Source: Edwardsiella ictaluri ATCC 33202 (GTDB taxonomy: Bacteria; Pseudomonadota; Gammaproteobacteria; Enterobacterales; Enterobacteriaceae). From it: a DNA stretch of 64,000 bases. A program made the translations under genes and the position numbers. This document shows, in pieces, positions 1-9,552 of this stretch. The notes beneath the pieces were generated by a model, which saw nothing but the letters and a program-made list of their open reading frames with translations, was not told the DNA's origin and made no database searches. The DNA is taken from the NCBI RefSeq assembly GCF_000264785.1, contig NZ_AFJI01000100.1, positions 1 through 64,000 of the forward strand. Reading direction: 5' to 3'. Each line of letters begins with the position of its first letter. The stretch's first letter is position 1.

Positions 1-22
1 TCTTTTTTTGTGCAGGAAAACG

Positions 23-1405
23 TCAACTATTGCCGTCTTGCTTATCTTTCACATACAACGTCAGCAAGTCCCCCGGCTGGATCTGGCCGTTATCGTTAAC
101 CCTGCTGTTCCAACGCATTACATCATCAATATCGACGCCGTGGCGGCGTGCAATGCTGAAGAGTGAGTCCCCTTTCCGCACCTTATAGGTGATGGTATTG
201 TCCGCCAGTGCCGTTCCTTTCGCACCTGTCGCGACCTTTAGAGTCTGTCCGGCTTTCAGGATGCTGCGGCTGCCCATATTATTCATGCTCAGCAGCGTTT
301 TCTGCGTCATGTTTAGGCGACGGGCAATACCAGACAGTGTATCGCCGTTGCGTACTCGATAAGTCGACGTGCTGCGATGGTTCGCCAGCTCAGTATCCGG
401 CTGGATCGCGGCAATTTCTCGCTCTGCCAGCGAGTCCTTCAGTCGATCGACGTGGGCCTGAGGCACCATTATATAGCGCGGGCCGTGCCCACTCGGTGCG
501 GTAACGTTACGCTTGTATCCAGGGTTGAACGACTTCAGCTTGGTCAGCGACATCCCGGCCATCTCGGCGGCCTGGCTAAGCTGCATCTGCTGACTGACGT
601 CAACGCGTGCCAGCGCCCGTTCCTGACTCGACTTAGGCAGTTTGATACCATAGCGCTGGTTATGCTTGATGATATCGCTCAGCGCCAGCACCTTTGGTAC
701 ATACAGCGCCGTCTCACGCGGCAGGGAGAGAGACCAATAGTCGGTCGGGCGCCCTTTGCGCTTGTTGGCCTTGATCGCCTGCATAACGCGCCCTTCGCCA
801 CTGTTGAATGCAGCAAGGGTTAGCAGCCAGTCGCCGTCGAACATCTTGTTCATACGCTGCATCATATCCAGCGCAGCCGTTGTCGAGGCGGCGATATCCC
901 GGCGGCCATCATACCACTGGTTCTGTTTCAGTCCGTAGTTACGACCCGTTTGAGGCACGATCTGCCATAGCCCTGCGGCGTTGGCCGATGACGTTGCATG
1001 CGGATTAAAAGCGCTCTCCACTATGGGTAGCAGTACCAGTTCCATCGGCATATTACGTTTCTTAATCTGCTCGACAATCCAGTACATGTACGGCTCTGCC
1101 CGTAATGTTACATCGTGGAGATAGCTCTTATTGCGTAAATACTTGTTTCGTTGCTCGCGGATCCGGGTATTGTTCGGAACCTTTATCTTCATGTCGTCAC
1201 GAATGAAGCCCCATAAACCATCCTGCGCGAGGGTATTGCTGTCGCTTAACCATCGCGCGGAGGTCGCTCGTGTGCCCGAGGGCTGTCCTGCTTCATTTCG
1301 ACTGACAGAAGACAAACTCTGTGCATATTGTTCCGGCTGTGACTGGGACACCCCATGACAGCCAGCCAACAACACGGAGGCGAAGATTATCGCTTTAGCC
1401 TTCAT
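23..1405 (-). CDS. mltD: Membrane-bound lytic murein transglycosylase D
   Basis: Lipoprotein that cleaves peptidoglycan glycan strands non-hydrolytically. I start it at the ATG at 1405, because the next residues form a lipoprotein signal ending in the lipobox LLAGC; an upstream in-frame start would put 20 extra residues before the signal. After it come an SLT catalytic domain (PIVESAFNPHA with the catalytic Glu, then AGLWQI) and two C-terminal LysM repeats (YRVRNGDTLSGIARRL and YKVRKGDSLFSIARRHG). Length is 460 aa, near the E. coli protein. It lies 69 bp downstream of gloB on the same strand, as in E. coli. Confidence 0.95.
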   Translation of the reverse strand: MKAKAIIFASVLLAGCHGVSQSQPEQYAQSLSSVSRNEAGQPSGTRATSARWLSDSNTLAQDGLWGFIRDDMKIKVPNNTRIREQRNKYLRNKSYLHDVTLRAEPYMYWIVEQIKKRNMPMELVLLPIVESAFNPHATSSANAAGLWQIVPQTGRNYGLKQNQWYDGRRDIAASTTAALDMMQRMNKMFDGDWLLTLAAFNSGEGRVMQAIKANKRKGRPTDYWSLSLPRETALYVPKVLALSDIIKHNQRYGIKLPKSSQERALARVDVSQQMQLSQAAEMAGMSLTKLKSFNPGYKRNVTAPSGHGPRYIMVPQAHVDRLKDSLAEREIAAIQPDTELANHRSTSTYRVRNGDTLSGIARRLNMTQKTLLSMNNMGSRSILKAGQTLKVATGAKGTALADNTITYKVRKGDSLFSIARRHGVDIDDVMRWNSRVNDNGQIQPGDLLTLYVKDKQDGNS

Positions 1406-1474
1406 GTGTGCGTCGCTGTTGATTAAAAGACGAGCAATAATACGTTGCTTGACTGCACAACACAAGAAAAAGCT

Positions 1475-2230
1475 TTAAAAACTGTCTTTCATGTTGCGTA
1501 GACAGGCAAAAACTCGCCAAATCTCATTAGGTTGCGTAGGAAAACCCACATTCCTTTGCAAATCATAATCATAACAGCGTAAGAATGGATTTATTTCCAT
1601 CTCAATCCGTAGCGTTGAAGGCACCGTAGGTTGCTGTTTTGCCCGCAATATCGTTACGTGTTGCTGATATGTTTCTATTTCCCTGTTTTTGGGTAATACA
1701 TGCCGTGCAAACCGTAGATTTGACTCAGTATATTCGTGAGCGCAGCACACCAATGTGTTATCAGGAAGTTGTATAATGCGCTGTAACGAGTCAAACATTT
1801 GCTGCGCACTGCCCTCAAACAGGCGCCCACAGCCAGCGGAGAATAGCGTATCGCCGCAAAACAGGTACGGAGCGCTGTAGTAGGCCATATGGCCCAACGT
1901 ATGTCCCGGCAGAGCCATGATAGAAATCTGGCACCCTAGCAGGGAGAGCGTATCGTTATCGGCTACGACTTGGGTACACCCCTGTCCCTGTGTTTCTGCC
2001 GGACCGTAAACCGGCATTTCAGGGTAGGCCTGGACGATCTCTGCAACACCGCCAACGTGGTCATTATGATGGTGCGTCAGCAGGATGGCTTTAGGGGTTA
2101 TCCTATTCTCTGTCAAATAGTGTAAAACCGGCGCGGCGACGCCGGGATCGACGATCAGACATTGATGCTGCGGATTGATTAGCAGCCAGATGTAGTTATC
2201 CTGTAGGGTAGGAAGACCGATAAGATCCAT
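1475..2230 (-). CDS. gloB: Hydroxyacylglutathione hydrolase (glyoxalase II)
   Basis: Hydrolyses S-lactoylglutathione to lactate and glutathione, the second step of methylglyoxal detoxification in the cytosol. The metallo-beta-lactamase metal motif THHHNDHVGG is present, as are the further metal ligands in PGHTLGH and FCGDTLFSAGCGR, and CCAHEYT. I choose the ATG at 2230 (MDLIGLPTLQDNYIW), which lines up with the E. coli start; an upstream in-frame ATG would add 19 residues with no homology. 251 aa. It is divergent from yafS with about 31 bp between the chosen starts. Confidence 0.95.
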   Translation of the reverse strand: MDLIGLPTLQDNYIWLLINPQHQCLIVDPGVAAPVLHYLTENRITPKAILLTHHHNDHVGGVAEIVQAYPEMPVYGPAETQGQGCTQVVADNDTLSLLGCQISIMALPGHTLGHMAYYSAPYLFCGDTLFSAGCGRLFEGSAQQMFDSLQRIIQLPDNTLVCCAHEYTESNLRFARHVLPKNREIETYQQHVTILRAKQQPTVPSTLRIEMEINPFLRCYDYDLQRNVGFPTQPNEIWRVFACLRNMKDSF

Positions 2231-2261
2231 GATGTTATCTACTCCAAAGTCAGAGGTGACG

Positions 2262-2984
2262 ATGAGACCGGCACTGAGCATGCGCACGCTAAACGCGCCT
2301 TTTACCTGGCGGCAAATCCCGTGGGGACTCCACTACCGGGCCGCGCTGGAGCTGCGTTTAACGCCGTGGTGGCCAAAGCTGTTTGGCTACCATTTGCTGA
2401 AGCTGGGGACGCTGAGCACCGATCTGGCAACGGACCGCTGTACCATATCACATCAGGTGAGTGTGGCACCGGAGGGAGAGCATTTACAGGTGATCGCTGA
2501 GCCCGCGCATCTGCCGTTTGCCGCGAAGTCGGTGGATGCCTGCCTGCTGGCTCACACCCTGGGCTACTCCCACGATCCGCACCGGGTGCTGCGCGAGGTC
2601 GATCGGGTACTGGTGGATGACGGTTGGCTTATCATCAGCGGCTTTAGTCCGCTGAGCCTTCTGGGGATGGGGAAACTGGTGCCCGGACTGCGCCGCCGGC
2701 TGCCCTACAGCAGCCGTATGTTCAGTATGGGGCGACTCATCGACTGGCTGAACCTGCTGAACTACGAAGTGCTGGCGGCGTCACGTTTTCAAGTGTTGCC
2801 TTGGCATAATCCCTGCGTCTCTCTGCTGAGCCGACACTTTCCGGCGATGGGGTGTCTGATGCTGATCGTTGCACGTAAGCGTACCGTTCCATTGACCTTA
2901 ACGCCGCAACGCGTCTTGCTGGCGCATCATAGTATCCGCCGCGCGTTGGGTAGCGCGGCAAAGATCAGACGGCGGCCGGTTTAG
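2262..2984 (+). CDS. yafS: YafS-like SAM-dependent methyltransferase
   Basis: Class I methyltransferase-like protein of unknown substrate, 240 aa like E. coli YafS. Visible family stretches are HLPFAAKSVDACLLAHTLGY, DPHRVLREVDRVLVDDGWLI (the methyltransferase-11 type core) and the C-terminal ARKRTVPLTL. The start at 2262 follows a good ribosome site (AGAGGTG at 2252-2258); the next ATG at 2280 would also give a plausible protein. The glycine-rich SAM loop is poorly conserved, so activity is not assured. Divergent from gloB and followed convergently by rnhA. Confidence 0.85.
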   Translation: MRPALSMRTLNAPFTWRQIPWGLHYRAALELRLTPWWPKLFGYHLLKLGTLSTDLATDRCTISHQVSVAPEGEHLQVIAEPAHLPFAAKSVDACLLAHTLGYSHDPHRVLREVDRVLVDDGWLIISGFSPLSLLGMGKLVPGLRRRLPYSSRMFSMGRLIDWLNLLNYEVLAASRFQVLPWHNPCVSLLSRHFPAMGCLMLIVARKRTVPLTLTPQRVLLAHHSIRRALGSAAKIRRRPV

Positions 2985-3001
2985 CGGCCCCGGTGGCGTG
3001 G

Positions 3002-3466
<465 letters not shown>

Positions 3467-3533
3467 CTCTGGTAGACTACTCTCTGATCAAAACCGTGAG
3501 TCTGACATAAAGTGACACGATGAGCACAGTAAA

Positions 3534-4265
3534 ATGAGTATCCCTATCGCCCGCCAAATCGTCCTTGATACGGAAACCACCGGTATGAACCAGGTGGGTG
3601 CCCATTATGAGGGGCATCGCATTATTGAAATCGGCGCCGTTGAAGTGGTTAACCGCCGTCTGACTGGTCGTAATTTTCACGTTTACCTGAAGCCGGATCG
3701 TCTGGTGGATCCCGAGGCGTTTACAGTACACGGCATCAGTGATGACTTTTTGCTGGATAAGCCCAGCTTTGCCGAGGTGGCTGATGAGTTTCTGGCTTTT
3801 ATCCGCGGCGCGGAGTTGGTGATCCATAACGCGCCGTTCGATATCGGCTTTATGGACTATGAATTTGCCAAGCTGGGGCGCGATCTGCCGAAGACGGAGA
3901 CATTCTGCACTATCACCGATAGCCTGGTGATGGCGCGTCGCCTGTTTCCGGGCAAAAGGAACAGCCTGGATGCGCTGTGCAACCGCTATGAGATAGACAA
4001 CAGCAAGCGAACGCTGCACGGGGCGCTGCTGGATGCCCAGATCCTGGCCGATGTTTACCTGATCATGACCGGAGGCCAGACTTTGCTTGCGTTTTCCAGT
4101 GATGGTGACGGCGCCTCTCAGTCGCAGGCATCGGAAATTCGCCGGGTGGTACGCGGTGCCAAAGGGCTACGGGTGGTGTACGCCAGTGAGGTGGAGCTGG
4201 CAGCTCATGAACAGCGTTTGGATTTGGTTCAGAAAAAGGGCGACAGCTGTCTGTGGCGTAGTTAA
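3534..4265 (+). CDS. dnaQ: DNA polymerase III epsilon subunit, 3'-5' proofreading exonuclease
   Basis: Proofreading subunit of the replicase. DEDDh exonuclease motifs are visible: VLDTETTGM (Exo I), HNAPFDIGFMDYEF (Exo II) and the Exo III region HGALLDAQILADVY. The peptide QTLLAF after the exonuclease domain matches the beta-clamp binding site in position. 243 aa as in E. coli. The chosen ATG overlaps the stop of a five-codon upstream frame (see findings). No strong ribosome site is visible ahead of it. Confidence 0.96.
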   Translation: MSIPIARQIVLDTETTGMNQVGAHYEGHRIIEIGAVEVVNRRLTGRNFHVYLKPDRLVDPEAFTVHGISDDFLLDKPSFAEVADEFLAFIRGAELVIHNAPFDIGFMDYEFAKLGRDLPKTETFCTITDSLVMARRLFPGKRNSLDALCNRYEIDNSKRTLHGALLDAQILADVYLIMTGGQTLLAFSSDGDGASQSQASEIRRVVRGAKGLRVVYASEVELAAHEQRLDLVQKKGDSCLWRS

Positions 4266-4338
4266 ATGATAAAATTTGCTGAAAAATCATCGCAAAGTAT
4301 AAAATGTGTGCGAATGATTGTCTTGCAGAGAAAAAGGG

Positions 4339-4367
4339 TTGACGCCGTCGGGCGCTGACCGTAATAT
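4339..4367 (+). promoter_or_regulatory. Promoter of tRNA-Asp
   Basis: TTGACG at 4339-4344 and TAATAT at 4362-4367 are separated by 17 bp. The -10 is followed by the GC-rich run GCGCC, the kind of discriminator seen in stringently controlled stable-RNA promoters. The tRNA begins 30 bp further on. Confidence 0.7.
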
Positions 4368-4396
4368 GCGCCTCGTTCCCCAAGCGGGAACAACGC

Positions 4397-4473
4397 GGAG
4401 CGGTAGTTCAGTTGGTTAGAATACCTGCCTGTCACGCAGGGGGTCGCGGGTTCGAGTCCCGTCCGTTCCGCCA
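4397..4473 (+). tRNA. tRNA-Asp (GTC)
   Basis: 77-nt cloverleaf beginning GGAGCGGTAGTTC and ending with the encoded CCA at 4471-4473. The anticodon stem CCTGC/GCAGG encloses loop CTGTCAC with anticodon GTC at 4431-4433, and the T-loop GGTTCGAGTCC is canonical. It follows dnaQ as aspV does in E. coli; here the gene order then jumps to hmp. Confidence 0.97.
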
Positions 4474-4483
4474 ACATTCCAAG

Positions 4484-4513
4484 CCCCGGCTCAGAAATGA
4501 GCCGGGGTTTTTT
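4484..4513 (+). terminator. Rho-independent terminator after tRNA-Asp
   Basis: Perfect 10-bp stem CCCCGGCTCA / TGAGCCGGGG around loop GAAA, followed by six T. Confidence 0.92.
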
Positions 4514-4590
4514 GTTTTATCCCTCCCCGCTCAGCCGCCGCGGGCGGCAGCGCCAGCGTTACCGGTGCGAGGATGGACGGGTCGGCGGGA

Positions 4591-5778
4591 TCACAGAATT
4601 TTGTGTGGGCCGAAGCACTCATAGTGCAGTCGTTCCGCATCGACGCCCTGTGCCAGCAGCTGCCGTGCCACATGTTGCATAAAGCCAATCGGTCCACAGA
4701 AATAGAACTGCATGTGCGGATCGCGCAGCCCGTCGCCCACGGTGCCGAGATCCATCATACCGCGATGGCAGCGGGCGTGGATCGGCTGCGTGGGTTCGCC
4801 GCGGCGTAGCCACAGATGCGCGTGATGATGGGGGATGGTGGCCAGCAGGTGCTCGCTCTCCTCGCCAAAGGCGCGCACGGGGTCGCTATCGGCGGCGTGC
4901 AGCCAGTACAGCGAAGCGCGTTGTCCACGGCGGCTCAGGGTATCCAGCATGCTGAGCAGCGGGGTCACACCGACGCCTGCCGAGATCAGCGCCAGCGGCG
5001 TCTCCGGCGTCGTATTTAGAGTAAACCCGCCGCAGGGGGCTGAGAGGTGCAGCGTATCACCCGCACCGGCGACGTCGTGCAGATAGCGGGAGACGGCGCC
5101 CTGAGGTTCCCGCTTGACGGCGATACGGTAATGCTGACCATTGGGGGCATGGGTCAGTGAATACTGACGAATCGCCTGGCGCGGGAGGCTGGGATGGCGC
5201 ACATATACGCTCAGATATTGCCCTGGGAGGAAGTCAGCGATCGGGGCGCCATCCTGCGGTACCAACGTGAAGCTGGTGATCAGATCGCTCTCCACCCGTT
5301 TGTCGGCAATCGCAAACGCCCGCTGATGCGCCCAGCCGCCGGACTGTCCGGCGAGCCCCTGGTACAGTTGGGACTCCCGTGCAATAAACAGCTGTGCCAG
5401 CGTGCTGTAGGCATTGCTCCAGGCATCCAGCACATCACTGCCGGGGTTGAATAGTTCCTCCAGTGTCTTGAGCAGATGATGGCCAATAATGGCGTACTGT
5501 TGCGGTTGAATACCAACGCTGACGTGTTTATGAGCGATACGCTCTACCGCCCCGCTCAGCGCCGCGGGGGTATCAATGTGGGCAGCATAGGCGCAGATGG
5601 CGTTAAACAACGCCTCGCGCTGATCGCCGCTGTGCTGATGACTCATATTGAAGAGAGACTTCAGCTCTGGATTATGACGGAACATGCGTTGATAGAAGTG
5701 GGCGGTCAGCCCTGGACCATACTGTTGCAGCAGTGGCAGGGTGGATTTGACGATAACGATGGTTTGTGTGTCCAGCAT
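4591..5778 (-). CDS. hmp: Flavohemoprotein, nitric oxide dioxygenase
   Basis: Converts NO to nitrate using O2 and NAD(P)H in the cytosol. The N-terminal globin domain (about residues 1-138) carries the proximal histidine region IAHKHVSVGI; the FAD domain has RQYSLTHAP, and the C-terminal NAD domain has SAGVGVTPLLSML and YFCGPIGFM. 395 aa, normal length. A good ribosome site (AGGAGC) precedes the ATG. It is divergent from glyA, as in E. coli, and an NsrR-like box lies just upstream. Confidence 0.96.
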   Translation of the reverse strand: MLDTQTIVIVKSTLPLLQQYGPGLTAHFYQRMFRHNPELKSLFNMSHQHSGDQREALFNAICAYAAHIDTPAALSGAVERIAHKHVSVGIQPQQYAIIGHHLLKTLEELFNPGSDVLDAWSNAYSTLAQLFIARESQLYQGLAGQSGGWAHQRAFAIADKRVESDLITSFTLVPQDGAPIADFLPGQYLSVYVRHPSLPRQAIRQYSLTHAPNGQHYRIAVKREPQGAVSRYLHDVAGAGDTLHLSAPCGGFTLNTTPETPLALISAGVGVTPLLSMLDTLSRRGQRASLYWLHAADSDPVRAFGEESEHLLATIPHHHAHLWLRRGEPTQPIHARCHRGMMDLGTVGDGLRDPHMQFYFCGPIGFMQHVARQLLAQGVDAERLHYECFGPHKIL

Positions 5779-5802
5779 GAGCGCTCCTAGGGGGTATCAA
5801 TT

Positions 5803-5825
5803 AAATTGCATATAGAATGCAACTT
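5803..5825. promoter_or_regulatory. NsrR-like operator of hmp
   Basis: Inverted repeat of two 11-bp half-sites around one base: AAATTGCATAT, A, GAATGCAACTT. Read from each side, the halves agree as AA(A/G)TTGCAT. This 11-1-11 layout and sequence resemble the NsrR consensus known from E. coli hmp, and the site lies about 25 bp upstream of the hmp start. The assignment rests on similarity and position. Confidence 0.75.
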
Positions 5826-5970
5826 AATAATTTTTGGTGGCGCTGTAAATCAATAATTGCCGATGTTCCTCATTGGCGTTACGGTAATGGTGTTTTTTTA
5901 TTCGCGCCCATCGCTGTGTGCACAAAAATGCAACAATGCGCCTATCTGTCTAAGTCCTTGCACTACGGAG

Positions 5971-5986
5971 TGCTAAACGATTGCGC
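5971..5986 (-). promoter_or_regulatory. PurR-like operator upstream of glyA
   Basis: On the minus strand the core reads GCAATCGTTT, matching the central part GCAANCGNTT of the PurR consensus exactly; the outer bases match less well. E. coli glyA is known to be repressed by PurR. The rest of the 340-bp hmp-glyA gap is AT-rich promoter DNA in which I see no gene. Confidence 0.55.
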
Positions 5987-6118
5987 AAAAAATGGGGTGA
6001 GGTGTTTGTAACAAGTTAAAAACATATTACACTGTGACGATTGCCCGTTGGGGTGGGGATGTCTTGGCTGTGAGGGCCAGATTTACTCAAAACCGGTTAG
6101 CTGAGTCAGGAGAAGCGG

Positions 6119-7372
6119 ATGTTAAAGCGTGAAATGAACATTGCCGATTACGATACCGAGCTGTGGCAGGCAATGCAGCAGGAAGTGACGCGTCAGGAGC
6201 AGCATATTGAGCTGATCGCCTCGGAAAACTACACCAGCCCGCGGGTTATGCAGGCGCAGGGCTCCCAGCTGACCAATAAATATGCCGAAGGTTACCCGGG
6301 TAAGCGTTACTACGGCGGTTGCCAGTATGTGGATCAGGTCGAGCAGCTGGCGATTGATCGCGCCAAGGCGCTGTTTGGCGCCGACTACGCCAACGTACAG
6401 CCCCACTCAGGTTCTCAGGCCAATTTCGCCGTCTATACCGCACTGCTGCAACCGGGCGATACGGTGCTGGGCATGAATCTGGCGCACGGCGGCCATCTGA
6501 CGCATGGCTCTCCGGTTAACTTTTCCGGTAAGCTGTATAACGTGGTGCCTTACGGCATCGACGCGCATGGCCGTATCGACTATGACGATCTGGCGGCGCA
6601 GGCGCAGCGGCACCGTCCGAAGATGATCATCGGCGGTTTCTCGGCCTATTCCGGCGTCGTGGACTGGGCGCGTATGCGTGAGATCGCCAATAGCATCGGC
6701 GCCTATCTGTTTGTGGATATGGCGCATGTGGCGGGTCTGGTCGCTGCCGGGGTTTATCCCAATCCGATTCCCCATGCCCACGTAGTGACCACCACTACTC
6801 ACAAAACCCTGGCCGGTCCACGCGGCGGCTTGATCCTGGCCAAGGGGTTGGATGAGACGATGTATAAAAAGCTGAACTCCGCCGTGTTCCCGGGAGCACA
6901 GGGGGGCCCGCTGATGCACGTGATCGCAGCCAAGGCGGTCGCTCTGAAAGAGGCGATGGAGCCGGAGTTTACCCGTTACCAGCAGCAGGTGGCCAAAAAT
7001 GCCAAGGCGATGGTCGACGTCTTTCTGCAACGCGGCTATAAGGTCGTGTCCGGTGGCACGGAAAATCATCTATTTCTGCTGGATCTGGTTGACAGGCAGA
7101 TCACCGGCAAGGAGGCCGACGCCGCACTGGGACACGCCAATATTACGGTGAATAAAAACAGCGTGCCCAACGATCCGCAGAGTCCGTTCGTGACTTCCGG
7201 CATTCGCATCGGTACCCCTGCTATCACGCGCCGCGGTTTTAAAGAGGCAGAGTCCCGTGAGCTGGCGGGATGGATGTGCGACGTGTTGGATAATATCCAT
7301 GATGAGGCCACGATCGCCTGCACCAAACAGAAGGTGCTGGCTCTTTGTGAACGTCTTCCGGTCTATGCCTGA
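6119..7372 (+). CDS. glyA: Serine hydroxymethyltransferase
   Basis: PLP enzyme that interconverts serine and glycine and is a main source of one-carbon units. The PLP lysine lies in [14 protein letters not shown], and the N-terminal [12 protein letters not shown] is diagnostic. 417 aa, identical in length to E. coli and very similar throughout. Ribosome site AGGAGA sits about 6 bp before the ATG. Divergent from hmp; a terminator follows immediately. Confidence 0.98.
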   Translation: MLKREMNIADYDTELWQAMQQEVTRQEQHIELIASENYTSPRVMQAQGSQLTNKYAEGYPGKRYYGGCQYVDQVEQLAIDRAKALFGADYANVQPHSGSQANFAVYTALLQPGDTVLGMNLAHGGHLTHGSPVNFSGKLYNVVPYGIDAHGRIDYDDLAAQAQRHRPKMIIGGFSAYSGVVDWARMREIANSIGAYLFVDMAHVAGLVAAGVYPNPIPHAHVVTTTTHKTLAGPRGGLILAKGLDETMYKKLNSAVFPGAQGGPLMHVIAAKAVALKEAMEPEFTRYQQQVAKNAKAMVDVFLQRGYKVVSGGTENHLFLLDLVDRQITGKEADAALGHANITVNKNSVPNDPQSPFVTSGIRIGTPAITRRGFKEAESRELAGWMCDVLDNIHDEATIACTKQKVLALCERLPVYA

Positions 7373-7391
7373 CCGGCTGCCAGCCCTACCG

Positions 7392-7414
7392 AGCCCGCTA
7401 CGCGCGGGCTTTTT
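7392..7414 (+). terminator. Terminator of glyA
   Basis: Stem AGCCCGC / GCGGGCT around TACGC, followed by T's. It ends just before the stop codon of the csiE remnant coming from the other strand. Confidence 0.85.
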
Positions 7415-7417
7415 ACG

Positions 7418-8271
7418 TCAGTCGCTCCTGTCGTCGGCCTGCATCAGCCAGGTGCCGGTACTGACGGCGATCAGGTTCAGCTCCTCAGGGGAGAAGCGGA
7501 TATGGTAGCGTCGCTCCAGCCCGGCGATGGCACGGCGGGGAGCGCCAATAATGCGGGGATGAGACGCCAGCTCCACCGTCAGCGGCGTGCCGATACGGAT
7601 GGTGAACAGCGAGCGCCCAATGGCGGCGCCAAGGTGGGCGAACCGGCGGGCTACAGCCGTTCGCGCTGGGAAAGTCGTACGTCGCTGTCGTGCTCTATGC
7701 CGTCGATGTAGCGTTCAACCTCGGGCATAAGGGGTTTGTCTTGCGCATTTCTCCGCAGACTGTGGCTATGGTTCTTGCGCAAGGTTAAGCCGTGTCACGC
7801 ATAGTTGCTCCTGCTCCAGTGTGACCGTAAACACATCTCTGATATGTATGCTGCATAGTTGTTTCGGTAACGGTGTACTCCTCTTTCTGCTGTAGCCAGC
7901 GGTAGTGGCCGGTAGCAGCCAGCAGGAGAGGAGTGAATTCGGTTGGCCGTCTCGGCGCTGTATGGCGGCATACTGCGTCATGATACCGATCAGCTGTTGT
8001 GCTGGCGTAACGGTGCCGGGAAGTAGCATCGCGCACGTTGTATCCAGTGCAGCAGGTATGAGAACCACTCATAGACCGTGTCGTGCAGACGATAGCCATG
8101 GCGGCTGATATGCAGGGACAGGGCGTGGTAATGCATGATATCGCTGACCAGATGACTCAGATTCTGCCCTGCTTCATCGGGCGTTTGTTGCTGCAGCTTA
8201 CACAGATGCGCCAGATTGCAGTACCGTTCCGTGCAGGAGCACGGTGCAGGTAGCGAGGCATCGCTCTGCAT
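7418..8271 (-). pseudogene. csiE: Decayed csiE (PRD-type stationary-phase protein)
   Basis: Remnant of CsiE, which E. coli encodes at this place between glyA/hcaT and suhB. The intact-looking start at 8271 (ribosome site GGAGGG) opens into a CsiE-like N-terminus: MHYHALSLHISRHGYRLHDT and LHWIQRARCYF resemble E. coli RYHQLTL...LFHWLRRGFRLCP. At the other end, in a different frame, 7430-7640 encodes LGAAIGRSLFTIRIGTPL and LNLIAVSTGTWLMQ, clearly the second PRD domain. Between them are an in-frame TAG near 7650, at least one frameshift and apparent internal loss: about 285 codons remain versus 426. The protein also ends about 90 residues early. Almost certainly non-functional. Confidence 0.75.
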
Positions 8272-8446
8272 GTGTGTTTTCCCTCCGGGTGAATAACCGC
8301 AAAATCGGTATCGGGCGCATCCCACAGTGTCGGTCGTCGCTGAGGCGATCAAGGAGACATCGTCTAGGCATAGCAAATCCGGGGTGGGGGTAGTCCAGGG
8401 CTCTTCGTTGGATGCCTGCGTCGGACTCATGCGCGATGGCGGGTGT

Positions 8447-8483
8447 AAAAACAAAATGCCCTGCGCGGGCGTTCCGGCAGGGC
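8447..8483 (-). terminator. Probable terminator of suhB
   Basis: On the minus strand the stem GCCCTGC / GCAGGGC is followed by a T-rich tract (complement of 8447-8456), 40 bp after the suhB stop. The roughly 175 bp from here to the csiE start at 8271 shows no convincing gene. Confidence 0.65.
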
Positions 8484-8521
8484 GTTGAAAATGACGCATT
8501 GGTGCCCTTTCGGGCAGGCGA

Positions 8522-9325
8522 TTAACGCTTCAGCGCATCGCTCAGCTCGTCGCGCAGAGCGCCCAGCAGCGACTTGACGACGCGCGGGTTACCGGCGACG
8601 ACGTTACCGCTGGCCAGGTAGCCATGGCCGCCGACAAAGTCGGTAACCAGGCCGCCCGCTTCGCGCACCAACAGCTCACCGGCGGCGAAGTCCCATGGCT
8701 TCAGGCCGATTTCAAAGAAACCGTCCACGCGGCCGGCGGCGACGTAGGCCAGATCCAGCGCAGCAGAGCCGGTGCGGCGGAAGTCAGCGCACTGGGTAAA
8801 CAGCTTATCGACCATCTTGATATAGGTGGCGGCATGATGCTTCATCTTGAAGGGGAAACCGGTGGCCAGGATGGTGCCATCCAGATCTTTGGCAACGCCG
8901 GTGCGCAGGCGGTAGCCGTTGAGCTGCGCGCCCTGACCACGGGTGGCGGTATACAGCTCGTTGCGCATCGGATCATAGACGACGGCAACTTCGGTACGGC
9001 CTTTGATACGTACGGCGATGGACACTGCGAAGTGCGGCAGACGTTTGACGAAATTGGTGGTGCCATCCAGCGGATCGATTACCCATTGGATCTCGTGATC
9101 TTCACCCAGCAGCTCACCGCACTCTTCGCTGATGATAGTGTGCTTGGGGTAAGACTTGCGGATGGTCTCGATGATCAGGTGTTCAGCATCGCGATCGACA
9201 TTGGTCACAAAATCATTGCTGCCTTTCTGGCTGGCTTCTATTGAGTCGGGCGTTTCGTAACTTTTGGCAATCAGGTTACCGGCCTTGCGCGCGGCGCGCA
9301 CGGCGATGTTCAGCATCGGATGCAT
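8522..9325 (-). CDS. suhB: Inositol-1-monophosphatase / Nus-factor-like SuhB
   Basis: Mg-dependent phosphatase of the IMPase family; in E. coli it also joins rRNA antitermination complexes. The metal-binding motifs are DPLDGTTNF, the preceding ISEECGE, and the C-terminal LKPWDFAAGELLVREAGG. 267 aa as in E. coli. Divergent from trmJ; the 227-bp gap between them must hold both promoters. Confidence 0.96.
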   Translation of the reverse strand: MHPMLNIAVRAARKAGNLIAKSYETPDSIEASQKGSNDFVTNVDRDAEHLIIETIRKSYPKHTIISEECGELLGEDHEIQWVIDPLDGTTNFVKRLPHFAVSIAVRIKGRTEVAVVYDPMRNELYTATRGQGAQLNGYRLRTGVAKDLDGTILATGFPFKMKHHAATYIKMVDKLFTQCADFRRTGSAALDLAYVAAGRVDGFFEIGLKPWDFAAGELLVREAGGLVTDFVGGHGYLASGNVVAGNPRVVKSLLGALRDELSDALKR

Positions 9326-9552
9326 GGGAATCTTCCACTAGATGTTAAAGAACGGGAAATTTAGACGGCGCAGAGTATAGCAAAGTGTGCGGCAAACAAC
9401 CATGCCGTTTTTATACTCGTTGGCAATAACAATAAATAATGTTTTATATCAATTGATTGTGGAATTGCTCGGCGGTGAATAAATCAATAGAAACCATTAA
9501 TAACGCCTTATGGTAAAATCACAGAATCAATTCAATCGTGTAATGAGTAAGC

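Noticed and set aside
5817-6011. 64-residue frame in the hmp-glyA gap
   Set aside because: It covers the NsrR-like and PurR-like sites, lacks a ribosome site and looks like no known protein; it is promoter DNA.
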